DNA of 14,656 nt from RGIG6178 sp045612885. GTDB lineage: Bacteria > Bacillota_I > Bacilli_A > RFN20 > DUOF01. Shown here piece after piece: positions 1 through 7,622 of this stretch. Position 1 is the stretch's first letter. Every line of letters starts with the position of its first letter. The DNA is taken from the NCBI GenBank assembly GCA_045612885.1, contig JAZKZZ010000042.1:1-14656 (forward strand). The letters are read 5' to 3'. The notes below the pieces were generated by a model, which saw nothing but the letters and a program-made list of their open reading frames with translations, was not told where the DNA came from and searched no databases. The position numbers were made by a program, and so were the translations under genes.

Positions 1-1116
1 CAACTGTTTATCTAAGAGTGTGTCTGGTAAATTTACGCTAGATATTCCTTTGTTTACACTTTCAATTTCAGGAAGAACACCTTTATGATTAACTTCTGCT
101 CCTGAAGGTGATTTCCATAACGCATAAGTATAATGAAAATATGTACCATCATCAAAAACATGAGTCTTTTGAGCACTACCTTTACCATAAGTTTTATCCC
201 CATATAAAACTACTGTTTCATCTAAATGATAGTTTAACGCTGCAGATAAAGCCTCAGCCCCACTTGCACTCATCCCATCCATTAATACCACAATTTTATT
301 AAAGATGTAGACAGAATCATCTGTAGTTTTAATATAAGTAACATTTCCCTTTTTATCCTCTGTAATCATTACCACTTTATCACTTTTAACAAATAAATCT
401 AATACATCTCTAACAGCACTAATATATCCTCCTGGATTGCCTCTTAAATCCAAAACTAAATTATTATACTCGCTAGATAAATTACTAAGATAGTTTTCCA
501 AATGCTCTGCTGTATCAAAATTAAATTCAGTAATGTTAGCATACGCTATACCGTTTTCATACTCTCTAGTAAATACTGTAATCGGATCATAGCTAACTAC
601 AGGAAGTACTATCTCTAATTCCATACCATTTCGTAGTATCTTAAAAGTTACACTTTCTTTGTCAGTCAATAGTGCACTTAATTGCTTTAAAGTAGTATCT
701 TTATCTATTTTTATCTTATCCACTTCTAAAATTATATCTCCCACTTTGATTCCTGCATCAATAGCGCTTTTAGAAGATACTTCAGAAACAATAATGTTTT
801 CTCCATATAAAGTACCAGCAAAACCTACACCAGTATATGAATCAGCAAGAGTTCCAAGAGAAGTTAGATATCTGGTATATGGATCTTTTTTCATATCCAA
901 CATTCCTAATATCATTTTAGTTTCTAATGTTGATTGTATGTCTTTGTCATCTATTCCATAATACCATTCTTCTTCCATAATTTCTTGAATGATTTCTAAT
1001 TTCGTTTTTTCCTTTTCATTGATTCTGTAATTTAAATAGAAACCAAAAAAGAACGAAAAAACAAACACTAAACAAATAGATATAATCCATCCTTTTCTAC
1101 TACTTCTCTCTTTCAT
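1..1116 (-). CDS. C-terminal processing protease, S41 family (CtpA/CtpB-like), 3' end cut by the window edge
   Basis: This is a membrane-anchored serine protease of the tail-specific (CtpA/Prc) family, acting outside the membrane on exposed protein C-termini. The frame is open from ATG at 1116 to base 1 (372 residues), so the C-terminus is missing. Residues about 9-30 form one hydrophobic N-terminal anchor after a basic start. Residues about 92-160 look like a PDZ domain, preceded by the usual DPYTRYL motif. RGNPGG at 225-230 is the conserved S41 segment. Predicted catalytic residues are Ser285 (in SASGAE), Lys312 (in GKG) and Gln316, the Ser/Lys/Gln set of the family. The start lies 10 bases after the yitT stop, with AGGTGA overlapping that stop codon. 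An in-frame ATG at 1122 is too close to the ribosome site. It is the last visible gene of the secA-prfB-yitT run. The family is sure; the substrate is unknown. Confidence 0.93.
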   Translation of the reverse strand, partial: MKERSSRKGWIISICLVFVFSFFFGFYLNYRINEKEKTKLEIIQEIMEEEWYYGIDDKDIQSTLETKMILGMLDMKKDPYTRYLTSLGTLADSYTGVGFAGTLYGENIIVSEVSSKSAIDAGIKVGDIILEVDKIKIDKDTTLKQLSALLTDKESVTFKILRNGMELEIVLPVVSYDPITVFTREYENGIAYANITEFNFDTAEHLENYLSNLSSEYNNLVLDLRGNPGGYISAVRDVLDLFVKSDKVVMITEDKKGNVTYIKTTDDSVYIFNKIVVLMDGMSASGAEALSAALNYHLDETVVLYGDKTYGKGSAQKTHVFDDGTYFHYTYALWKSPSGAEVNHKGVLPEIESVNKGISSVNLPDTLLDKQL

Positions 1117-1126
1117 GCTCATTCAC

Positions 1127-1990
1127 CTACTTTTCTAGTAATTCTTTAAACCCATTGCCATAAACATTAACAGCTTTATAAACACTTATAAATGCATCTT
1201 TATCTATCTTTTCTATATTATGTTTTATCTCATAATATTCTTTTTCATTAAAAATAACTTCAATCATTTCTTTTTTATCAAGATATATTCCACCCTTAAC
1301 CTCAATAATAGTACTTCCTCTACTTAAATCATTAATAATATAATCATTAATTTCTTTTGTTTTAGAACTAATAATATGCATCATATAGGAAGAATTCCCA
1401 TTAATAGTAATTACTTCTATCAAATATGAAGCAATAATTATACTTATAATTCCATATAAACTAGCATTAATAGAAACAGTAAATAAACCAATTAAAACTA
1501 TAATGAAATCTATGATAAAAGTCGCAACTGATATTTTTACGTTTTTATATTTATTAAGAAGTAATGCAATTACATCTAATCCACCTGTACTTCCTCCAAC
1601 TCTATACGTTACACCTAAACCAACACCTGTTAATATTGCTCCAATAATTGCAGCAAGTAAAGGGTCAGTTACTTGTGTTAATACAAGCGAATAAATAGAA
1701 CTGTGATATAATAAATTCACCACAAGTGGATAAACGATTGTAGCAATTAACGTTTTAAGAGCAAAATCTTTTTTCAAAAATATCCAACCTATAAAAAACA
1801 GTACCCAGTTTAAAATTAGTATAACTAAGGCAGGATCAAATATCTTTTTTAAAATAACAGAGATACCCGCTAATCCACCATTATCTATATCAAATGGTAA
1901 AATAAATAAACTTATTCCTATAGCAAGTAATATATTTCCAAAAACAATAATTAAAGCATTAATAATTTTTTCTTTTTTCATCTTAATCAT
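1127..1990 (-). CDS. YitT family membrane protein (DUF161 + DUF2179)
   Basis: This is an integral membrane protein of the YitT family, whose biochemical role is not settled. The N-terminal ~190 residues hold about five hydrophobic helices, including the typical first helix followed by the FILPFDIDNGGLAGIS loop and the glycine-rich GGSTGGLDVIA loop. The C-terminal ~95 residues form the soluble DUF2179 domain (SRGSTIIEVKGGI region, ending with VYGNGF). Its length of 287 residues is normal for the family. The start is ambiguous. ATG at 1990 gives an 8-bp overlap with prfB, like the other coupled junctions here. ATG at 1981 has AAGGA nine bases upstream and starts one base after the prfB stop. 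It sits between prfB and the S41 protease gene and is almost certainly cotranscribed with both. Confidence 0.9.
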   Translation of the reverse strand: MIKMKKEKIINALIIVFGNILLAIGISLFILPFDIDNGGLAGISVILKKIFDPALVILILNWVLFFIGWIFLKKDFALKTLIATIVYPLVVNLLYHSSIYSLVLTQVTDPLLAAIIGAILTGVGLGVTYRVGGSTGGLDVIALLLNKYKNVKISVATFIIDFIIVLIGLFTVSINASLYGIISIIIASYLIEVITINGNSSYMMHIISSKTKEINDYIINDLSRGSTIIEVKGGIYLDKKEMIEVIFNEKEYYEIKHNIEKIDKDAFISVYKAVNVYGNGFKELLEK

Positions 1991-3080
1991 TCCTTAACTT
2001 TAAATATGCACTTATAAACCCTTCTATATTTCCATCCATCACTTTACTAACATCGCTAACTTGATAATTACTACGATGATCTTTCACCATTGTATATGGA
2101 CAAAAGACATAAGACCTAATCTGAGACCCCCACTCATTTGCCATTGATTCTCCTTTTATTTTTTGTAATTCTTGTTGTTTTTCATTCAATTGTCTTTCAT
2201 AAAGTTTGCTTTTTAAAACGTTAATACAATATTCTTTATTTTGAAGTTGACTTCTTTGATTTTGACAACTCACAACAATTCCAGTAGGAAGATGTGTAAT
2301 TCTAACAGCACTATCAGTTTTATTAATGTGTTGTCCACCTGCACCACTTGCCCTATATGTATCAATTTTTAAATCTTCATCTCTTAGTTCTATCTCAATA
2401 TTATTATCAATTTTAGGAGTTACTTCTACTGAAGCAAATGAAGTATGTCTTCTTTTATTCGCATCAAAAGGCGAAATTCTTACAAGTCTATGAACTCCTT
2501 TTTCACCTTTTAATAAACCATAAGCATTATCACCTTTAACTTCAAAAGAAACGCTTTTTAAACCAGCCTCTTCTCCATCAATATGATCTAAAACATCCAC
2601 TTTAAAGTTATTGTTTGTACAATATCTTAGATACATTCTATATAGCATATCAGCCCAATCGTGAGCCTCTACACCTCCAGCACCCGGATGAATCTCTACA
2701 ATAGCATTATTATCATCAAATGGTCCTGACAAAAGTATCTCTAATTCCATTTTTTCTAATAGCATATCAATTTCGCTTGTAATAGATTCTAACATTAAAG
2801 ATACTTCATCGTCTTCATCCATATTTAATAAGTCTTTATAATCATTAACTAAAGATTCTAAATATACTATATCATTAAGATTATTTTTGTTATTTCCTAA
2901 CTTTTTTAATATTTTACTTGCTTCTTTATTATCATCCCAAAAGTCACTAGCATTAGTTTTTTCTTCAAGAAGAATTATTTCTTTTTTTAATTCTTCGATA
3001 TTTAAACACTCTTTTAAATCGTTAACCCTTTTAAAATAATCCTCGTAGATAAGATTCAATTCATATTTATCCTTAAACAT
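1983..3080 (-). CDS. prfB: Peptide chain release factor 2 (RF2)
   Basis: RF2 terminates translation at UGA and UAA by entering the ribosomal A site and triggering hydrolysis of peptidyl-tRNA. The 365 residues are full length. They show an N-terminal helical domain, the SPF stop-codon recognition motif (203-205) that marks RF2 rather than RF1, and the GGQ catalytic motif (248-250) in GAGGQHINK. In many bacteria prfB has a programmed +1 frameshift (CTTTGAC) near codon 25. Here the matching stretch reads DLKECLNIEE in one open frame with no TGA, so that autoregulation is absent. The start overlaps the secA end by 8 bp and has no ribosome site of its own, which suggests coupled translation. secA-prfB is a conserved pair in Bacillota. 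Confidence 0.97.
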   Translation of the reverse strand: MFKDKYELNLIYEDYFKRVNDLKECLNIEELKKEIILLEEKTNASDFWDDNKEASKILKKLGNNKNNLNDIVYLESLVNDYKDLLNMDEDDEVSLMLESITSEIDMLLEKMELEILLSGPFDDNNAIVEIHPGAGGVEAHDWADMLYRMYLRYCTNNNFKVDVLDHIDGEEAGLKSVSFEVKGDNAYGLLKGEKGVHRLVRISPFDANKRRHTSFASVEVTPKIDNNIEIELRDEDLKIDTYRASGAGGQHINKTDSAVRITHLPTGIVVSCQNQRSQLQNKEYCINVLKSKLYERQLNEKQQELQKIKGESMANEWGSQIRSYVFCPYTMVKDHRSNYQVSDVSKVMDGNIEGFISAYLKLRND

Positions 3081-5466
3081 TACTTACTTCACTTTCTTGC
3101 TCATTAACTACTTTATTTTCTTCTTTCTTTTCCACAACAAACTTTAGATTTAATGTGTACATAGTAGTTTGCAAAGCAATTGCATTAGTCATATTTTCAA
3201 ACATCTCAAATCCTTTATTAGTATATGTATTTATCGGATCTCTTTGAGCATATCCTAAATAAGAAACACCTTTTTTAAATTTATCCATCGCATCAATATG
3301 TTCAGTCCAATGCTTATCTAAAATTGACAAAGCAATCTTCTTTTCTACATCATATACAACTTGAGAAGGAATATCTTTATACTTAATTTCCATAATTTTA
3401 ATTAATTCATCCCTTAACTTATCCTTAGCACCCTCAAGAGTTTCACCTACAAAGAAATCATCTGGATAAATAATATCAATTCTTAAATTATTCTTAATAA
3501 CTTCTCTTAATTTTTCCTGATCGATTGCCATATCTCCATCTTGTTGACTTAAACTTGCATCAATAAGATAAGAAGCAGCAATTCTATAAAATCTAGCAAT
3601 AATATCTCTTGGATCTTTACAAGATAATATTTCATCTCTTTCCTTATACATTATTTCTCTTTGTTGTCTTAAAACTTCATCATATTTCAAAATATATTTA
3701 CGACTATCATATCCATTACCTTCTACTTTCATTTGAGCAGTTGAAATCATTCTAGTTAACATACCACTACTTAATGAATCTCCTTGTAACTTCTTTAAGA
3801 ATATATTCTCATCAAGATTTCCAAATCTTCTCATTAAATTATCTTGAAGTGATACATAGAATTTAGAATATCCCGGATCTCCTTGTCTTCCTGAACGTCC
3901 CCTAAGTTGGTTATCTACACGTCTAGAATCATTTCTTTCGCTACCTAAAACGGCAAGCCCACCAAGTTCTTTTACACCTTCACCTAATTTAATATCTGTT
4001 CCTCTTCCTGCCATGTTAGTAGCAATTGTAACCGCACCTTTTTGACCCGCTAAAGCAACAATATCAGCCTCTCTTGCATGGTTTTTAGCATTTAACACTT
4101 CATGCTTAATTCCTTCTTTTCTAAGCATCATTGATAATTCTTCACTTACTTCTACTGATGAAGTACCAACTAAGATAGGTTGTCCTACTTTATGTCTAGT
4201 TTTAATATCCTCTAATAATGCTTCATATTTTTCTTGTAAACTATAAAAGATAGAATCATCAGCATCTATTCTAGCAACAGGTCTATTAGTAGGGATTACT
4301 ACAACTCTCATATTATAGATATCCATTAACTCTTCTTCTTCAGTTTTTGCAGTACCAGTCATACCACTTAATTTCTTATATAATCTAAAGAAGTTTTGGA
4401 AAGTAATGGTAGCAACAGTGATAGTTTCTTGTTTAATCCTAACTCCCTCTTTTGCTTCAATAGCTTGGTTCAATCCTTCTGAATATGCTCTTCCTGGTAA
4501 CTTTCTTCCAGTATTTTGGTCAATAAGCATAATTTCTCCCCCATCAACCATATAATCAACATCTTTTTTCATTACATAGTTAGCTTTTAATGCTTGACCT
4601 ATATGATGAACTAAAGAAGTATTGCTAATATCATATAAATTTGTAACCTCGAAAAATTTTTCTGCAGCCTTTACACCTGATTCAGTTAAAACAGCGCTGT
4701 TAGTTTTAACATCATAACTATATTGTCCTCCACTCAAAGACTTAACAAATTTATCGGCCATTACATAGTAATTATGAACTTGCTTACTACCACCAGAAAT
4801 AATAAGTGGAACTCTACCTTCATCAATTAAAATTGAGTCAGCTTCATCCACTAAAGCAAAATTCAATTCTCTTAATACTTTAGCATTGATATCCGTAACC
4901 ATATTATCTCTTAAATAATCAAATCCAACCTCACTACTTGTAGTATAAGTTACATCACATTTAAATGCTTCTCTTTTTTGACTAGGAGATAATTCTCTAG
5001 CGTTATATCCTACTGTTAAACCTAAAAACCTATAAACCTTACCCATCCACTCTGAGTCACGCTTAGCAAGATATTCGTTTACAGTAACAACATGTACACC
5101 TTTCCCCTCAAGCGCATTTAAATAAACAGCCATTGTAGCAGTAAGAGTTTTACCCTCACCAGTACGCATCTCCGCAACATCTCCATTATTTAATACTAAA
5201 GCTCCCATAACTTGAACTTTATAAGGAAATTCACCTAAAACTCTCTTATCAGCCTCTCTTGCAACAGCGTAAGCTTCATATTTAATATCATTTAATGTTT
5301 CTCCATTTTTTAAACGCTCTCTAAAATATTCTGTCTTAGCAACTAATTGCTCATCAGTTAACTTAGCGATTTCTTCTTCAAGTTTTAATACTTCTTGTGC
5401 TTCTGTTTCTATTTTCTTTAATCTTTTAGCATCTACTCTAAATAATTTATTTAAAAAAGTTCCCAT
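3073..5466 (-). CDS. secA: Protein translocase ATPase SecA
   Basis: SecA is the cytosolic motor that pushes preproteins through SecYEG using ATP. The 797 residues show Walker A (GEGKT, 103-107), the DEAD box (207-210), the preprotein cross-linking domain after LIISGG, the second helicase domain (NMAGRGTDIKLG, then NQLRGRSGRQGDPG) and the C-terminal helical wing and scaffold. The usual GTERHESRR segment reads GSERNDSRR, with His replaced by Asn. The protein ends in a short acidic tail (EQESEVSNV) with no cysteine-rich zinc motif, so the C-terminal metal-binding domain found in Bacillus and E. coli SecA is absent. GAGGAAG stands about seven bases before ATG. An extended -10 at 5491-5499 just upstream suggests that secA starts the secA-prfB-yitT-ctp transcript. 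Confidence 0.98.
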   Translation of the reverse strand: MGTFLNKLFRVDAKRLKKIETEAQEVLKLEEEIAKLTDEQLVAKTEYFRERLKNGETLNDIKYEAYAVAREADKRVLGEFPYKVQVMGALVLNNGDVAEMRTGEGKTLTATMAVYLNALEGKGVHVVTVNEYLAKRDSEWMGKVYRFLGLTVGYNARELSPSQKREAFKCDVTYTTSSEVGFDYLRDNMVTDINAKVLRELNFALVDEADSILIDEGRVPLIISGGSKQVHNYYVMADKFVKSLSGGQYSYDVKTNSAVLTESGVKAAEKFFEVTNLYDISNTSLVHHIGQALKANYVMKKDVDYMVDGGEIMLIDQNTGRKLPGRAYSEGLNQAIEAKEGVRIKQETITVATITFQNFFRLYKKLSGMTGTAKTEEEELMDIYNMRVVVIPTNRPVARIDADDSIFYSLQEKYEALLEDIKTRHKVGQPILVGTSSVEVSEELSMMLRKEGIKHEVLNAKNHAREADIVALAGQKGAVTIATNMAGRGTDIKLGEGVKELGGLAVLGSERNDSRRVDNQLRGRSGRQGDPGYSKFYVSLQDNLMRRFGNLDENIFLKKLQGDSLSSGMLTRMISTAQMKVEGNGYDSRKYILKYDEVLRQQREIMYKERDEILSCKDPRDIIARFYRIAASYLIDASLSQQDGDMAIDQEKLREVIKNNLRIDIIYPDDFFVGETLEGAKDKLRDELIKIMEIKYKDIPSQVVYDVEKKIALSILDKHWTEHIDAMDKFKKGVSYLGYAQRDPINTYTNKGFEMFENMTNAIALQTTMYTLNLKFVVEKKEENKVVNEQESEVSNV

Positions 5467-5490
5467 AAAATCTTCCTCTCTAACAGATAT

Positions 5491-5499
5491 ATTCTACCA
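5491..5499 (-). promoter_or_regulatory. Probable extended -10 promoter of the secA operon
   Basis: On the minus strand TGGTAGAAT matches an extended -10 (TGn plus TAGAAT, 5 of 6 to TATAAT). The -35 position (TATTAT) is weak. The site lies between the csp terminator and the secA ribosome site, giving a leader of about 18 bases. Confidence 0.4.
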
Positions 5500-5530
5500 C
5501 ACTTTATACTCTGATAATACATTTTAAAAT

Positions 5531-5558
5531 CAAAAAATAAGGAACCTTTAGGTTCCTT
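5531..5558 (-). terminator. Rho-independent terminator after the cold-shock gene
   Basis: On the minus strand an 8-bp perfect stem (AAGGAACC / GGTTCCTT, 5539-5546 with 5551-5558) and a 4-base loop are followed by a T-rich tail (TATTTTTTG). The stem starts four bases after the csp stop. The plus side also carries a T-rich run, but no plus-strand gene leads into it. Confidence 0.8.
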
Positions 5559-5562
5559 TATT

Positions 5563-5766
5563 TTATTTGGCTATTGCAACTACTTTTTGCGCTTGAGGCC
5601 CCAAGTCAGTTTCTAATAATTCAAACTCAACTTCTTGTCCTTCTTCTAGTGTTTTATATCCATCATAAACGATTTGAGTATAATGAACAAATATATCATT
5701 ACCTTCTCCTCTATTGATGAATCCATACCCCTTGTTAGCATTAAACCATTTAACTTTTCCTGTCAT
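5563..5766 (-). CDS. Cold-shock domain protein (CspA family)
   Basis: This is a small single-strand nucleic-acid binding protein of the CspA/CspB family, acting as an RNA chaperone in the cytoplasm. The 67 residues are a complete cold-shock domain, with RNP1-like KGYGFI (residues 13-18), RNP2-like DIFVHY (24-29) and the late GPQAQKV segment. AAAGGAGTG gives a strong ribosome site eight or so bases before ATG. Its own promoter candidate (5802-5830) and terminator (5531-5558) indicate a monocistronic unit with a leader of about 30 bases. It lies between comFC and secA, a place where Bacillota often carry the ribosome hibernation factor hpf. The leader is shorter than the long cold-sensing leaders known from E. 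coli cspA, so constitutive expression is possible. Confidence 0.95.
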   Translation of the reverse strand: MTGKVKWFNANKGYGFINRGEGNDIFVHYTQIVYDGYKTLEEGQEVEFELLETDLGPQAQKVVAIAK

Positions 5767-5801
5767 AATTTTTCACTCCTTTTTTTGTTTAACACAAATT
5801 T

Positions 5802-5830
5802 ATATTACTTATAAAAACATCATTTATCAA
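5802..5830 (-). promoter_or_regulatory. Probable sigma-A type promoter of the cold-shock gene
   Basis: On the minus strand TTGATA (5825-5830), a 17-base spacer and TAATAT (5802-5807) precede the csp ribosome site. The -35 overlaps the comFC stop codon. The -10 matches the consensus at 4 of 6 positions, so the call is moderate. Confidence 0.45.
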
Positions 5831-6429
5831 TTGAATTCATTTTCCATAAATCGACAATTGCTTGCCAAAATTAATACCTTTTTATCAACATTTGTCGGTA
5901 ATAAGTGAATTATAGCTTTTATCGTAGACAAAGAGGTGGTAACATCATCTATAATTAAGATTTTATCTTCTCTGTTTATCTTATTTTTGTCGATTTTTAT
6001 ATATTTGTGTATATTTTTTCTGTTCTTATATTTTTGATCTGATTGCTTATACTTTTTTGTTTTGCTTAAACAATCAACTATATCCATTTTTAACAATTTA
6101 GCTACTTCAATTACATGATTAAATCCTCTAATTAAATCATCTTGATAATCTGAAGGCGCACATATTATTTTTCTACCTTTATATTTTCTTTTTAGTTTGG
6201 CTAAGAAATTAGTAAGAAAAACTTTTCTAAGTTCAATATCATAACAACCTTTATATCGATATAATATTTCTTTAAAAAAATCATTATATTCATATAAAAT
6301 TAAACACTCAACATTATCCACAATTATAGTCTTATAAATAATAGTTAACTTTGCTAAACATTTATTACACACACAATTATTGCTTAATGTTTCTTCCACT
6401 TTTTTAAAACACACTAAACATCTATTCAT
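5827..6429 (-). CDS. comFC: ComFC/ComF phosphoribosyltransferase-like competence protein
   Basis: This is a ComF family protein with a phosphoribosyltransferase fold, needed in competent Bacillota for DNA uptake and thought to work with the ComFA helicase at the cytoplasmic face. The N-terminus carries a zinc-binding pair (CLVC at 4-7 and CNKC at 21-24). RGFNH (101-105) is the conserved ComF segment, and IIDDVTTS (159-166) is the PRPP-binding loop. The length of 200 residues is slightly short but complete. It ends in TGA, direct evidence that UGA is a stop in this genome. The ATG overlaps the comFA stop by 8 bp and has no ribosome site of its own, so translation is probably coupled. No comFB is present. 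Confidence 0.93.
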   Translation of the reverse strand: MNRCLVCFKKVEETLSNNCVCNKCLAKLTIIYKTIIVDNVECLILYEYNDFFKEILYRYKGCYDIELRKVFLTNFLAKLKRKYKGRKIICAPSDYQDDLIRGFNHVIEVAKLLKMDIVDCLSKTKKYKQSDQKYKNRKNIHKYIKIDKNKINREDKILIIDDVTTSLSTIKAIIHLLPTNVDKKVLILASNCRFMENEFN

Positions 6430-7510
6430 TGCATTTTTTTATAAACTTTATCGCACTTTTCACATTTTGCCTCTTTTTATCCACCAAAAATAAAATATCT
6501 CCGCAAGGATAATCTTTTTTTCTTCCTACTCTACCTGATATTTGAACTAAATTTTGATAATTAAATAATTCATGATCTGCTTTATACACAATAACATGAC
6601 TATCTTTAAAAGTTACTCCTCTTTCTAACACTAAAGTTGTTAAAATAACTCCTGATTTTAATGAATGAAATATGTTTAAAAGTTCCTTTCTATTACTAAC
6701 TTTTGAATTAATTAGATAATGTTTTATTTTAAGTTTTTTAGAATATTTTAGTTGAAGTTTAATTGTAGGAAAATATATTAAAACAATACTGTTAATATGC
6801 TCCTTTATAAAGTTTTCAACAATCTTGAAGTTCCACAAATATTTAACTTTAGGTACATCTAACTTATACCCATGATATCTCTTGTTTAAATAATATACAT
6901 CATTAATTTCGCTTAATAGTTCTTGAGGTACAGTAGCACTCATATATACTATATTTCCTCTTTTACTTCTTAATAAAAATTGTTTTAGCAATTTGTTATT
7001 ATAAAAAGGAAATGCATCTATTTCATCAATTATAATTACATCAAAATACTTGTTATATCTATACAACTGATGACTTGTTAAGACTATTATATCGGCATAT
7101 AAGTCTTTAGTATTTCCACCATACACACTTGTAATACTAGCTAATTTAAAATCTCTTTTTATTCGAGCGGATAATTCTATAACTACATCTTTTCTTGGAA
7201 TAACTATACCTATAGAGAAATGGTTATCCACACAATATTTTATCGTCTCATAAATAATTTCTGTTTTTCCACTTCCTGTAACAGCACTTAATATGCAATC
7301 TTTTCGCTCTTTTACCTTTTTTAATATAAATTGGCTAGCAGTTTCCTGTTCTTGAGTTAACTTATAATCTAATTTATATTCTCCTTTTCCACATGCATGT
7401 TCTTTTTTTGTGACATTTTCTTTATACATCAAACATTTTCGACAAACATAATTCTTCCCAATTAATAAAAATAAATCTTTTATTCTGTTACCACATTTAT
7501 CACACCTCAC
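6422..7510 (-). CDS. comFA: ComFA DNA-uptake helicase/ATPase
   Basis: ComFA is the DEAD-box-like ATPase that drives single-stranded DNA through the ComEC channel during transformation. Visible elements are an N-terminal four-cysteine zinc finger (C3, C6, C23, C26), Walker A TGSGKTE (78-84), a DEID box (162-165), the SAT motif (191-193) and motif VI QISGRVGR near the C-terminus. The 362 residues are shorter than Bacillus ComFA (about 460) but all helicase motifs are intact. The start is GTG at 7510, with AGGTGA four bases ahead. It is divergent from yigZ across a region of about 110 bases. An extended -10 (7527-7535) and three phased TCTCAA repeats (7555-7582) lie in that region. The genes comFA and comFC alone do not prove competence, since no comE or comG genes are in view. 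Confidence 0.94.
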   Translation of the reverse strand: MRCDKCGNRIKDLFLLIGKNYVCRKCLMYKENVTKKEHACGKGEYKLDYKLTQEQETASQFILKKVKERKDCILSAVTGSGKTEIIYETIKYCVDNHFSIGIVIPRKDVVIELSARIKRDFKLASITSVYGGNTKDLYADIIVLTSHQLYRYNKYFDVIIIDEIDAFPFYNNKLLKQFLLRSKRGNIVYMSATVPQELLSEINDVYYLNKRYHGYKLDVPKVKYLWNFKIVENFIKEHINSIVLIYFPTIKLQLKYSKKLKIKHYLINSKVSNRKELLNIFHSLKSGVILTTLVLERGVTFKDSHVIVYKADHELFNYQNLVQISGRVGRKKDYPCGDILFLVDKKRQNVKSAIKFIKKCNE

Positions 7511-7526
7511 CTTATCACCTGTAAAA

Positions 7527-7535
7527 ATTCTAACA
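7527..7535 (-). promoter_or_regulatory. Probable extended -10 promoter of comFA-comFC
   Basis: On the minus strand TGTTAGAAT is an extended -10 (TGn plus TAGAAT), the same form as the one before secA. No good -35 is visible. The leader would be about 10 bases. Confidence 0.4.
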
Positions 7536-7554
7536 CAAAAAAAGACAGTAAAAA

Positions 7555-7582
7555 TCTCAAATTTGTCTCAAGTTTGTCTCAA
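7555..7582. repeat. Three helically phased direct repeats, possible operator
   Basis: The plus strand carries TCTCAA at 7555, 7566 and 7577, exactly 11 bases apart. The last two repeats extend to TTTGTCTCAA. They lie between the divergent -10 elements of comFA and yigZ, at about -35 to -63 from the comFA start and -30 to -57 from the yigZ start. That is a typical place for an activator or repressor. The binding protein is unknown. Confidence 0.55.
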
Positions 7583-7596
7583 AAATATTTCATTCT

Positions 7597-7605
7597 TGAT
7601 ATAAT
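7597..7605 (+). promoter_or_regulatory. Probable extended -10 promoter of yigZ
   Basis: TGATATAAT is a perfect extended -10 (TGn plus TATAAT). The -35 is poor. The expected transcript start near 7612 leaves only about ten bases before the ATG at 7623. Confidence 0.55.
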
Positions 7606-7622
7606 TAAAACGGGTGAAGGAT

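Noticed and set aside
659..961. Plus-strand 100-codon frame opposite the S41 protease
   Set aside because: Antisense shadow of a well-conserved gene; no ribosome site and no recognisable product.
7511..7622. ComK box or streptococcal cin-box upstream of comFA
   Set aside because: No paired AAAA-N5-TTTT arrangement and no TACGAATA; the TCTCAA repeats fit neither.
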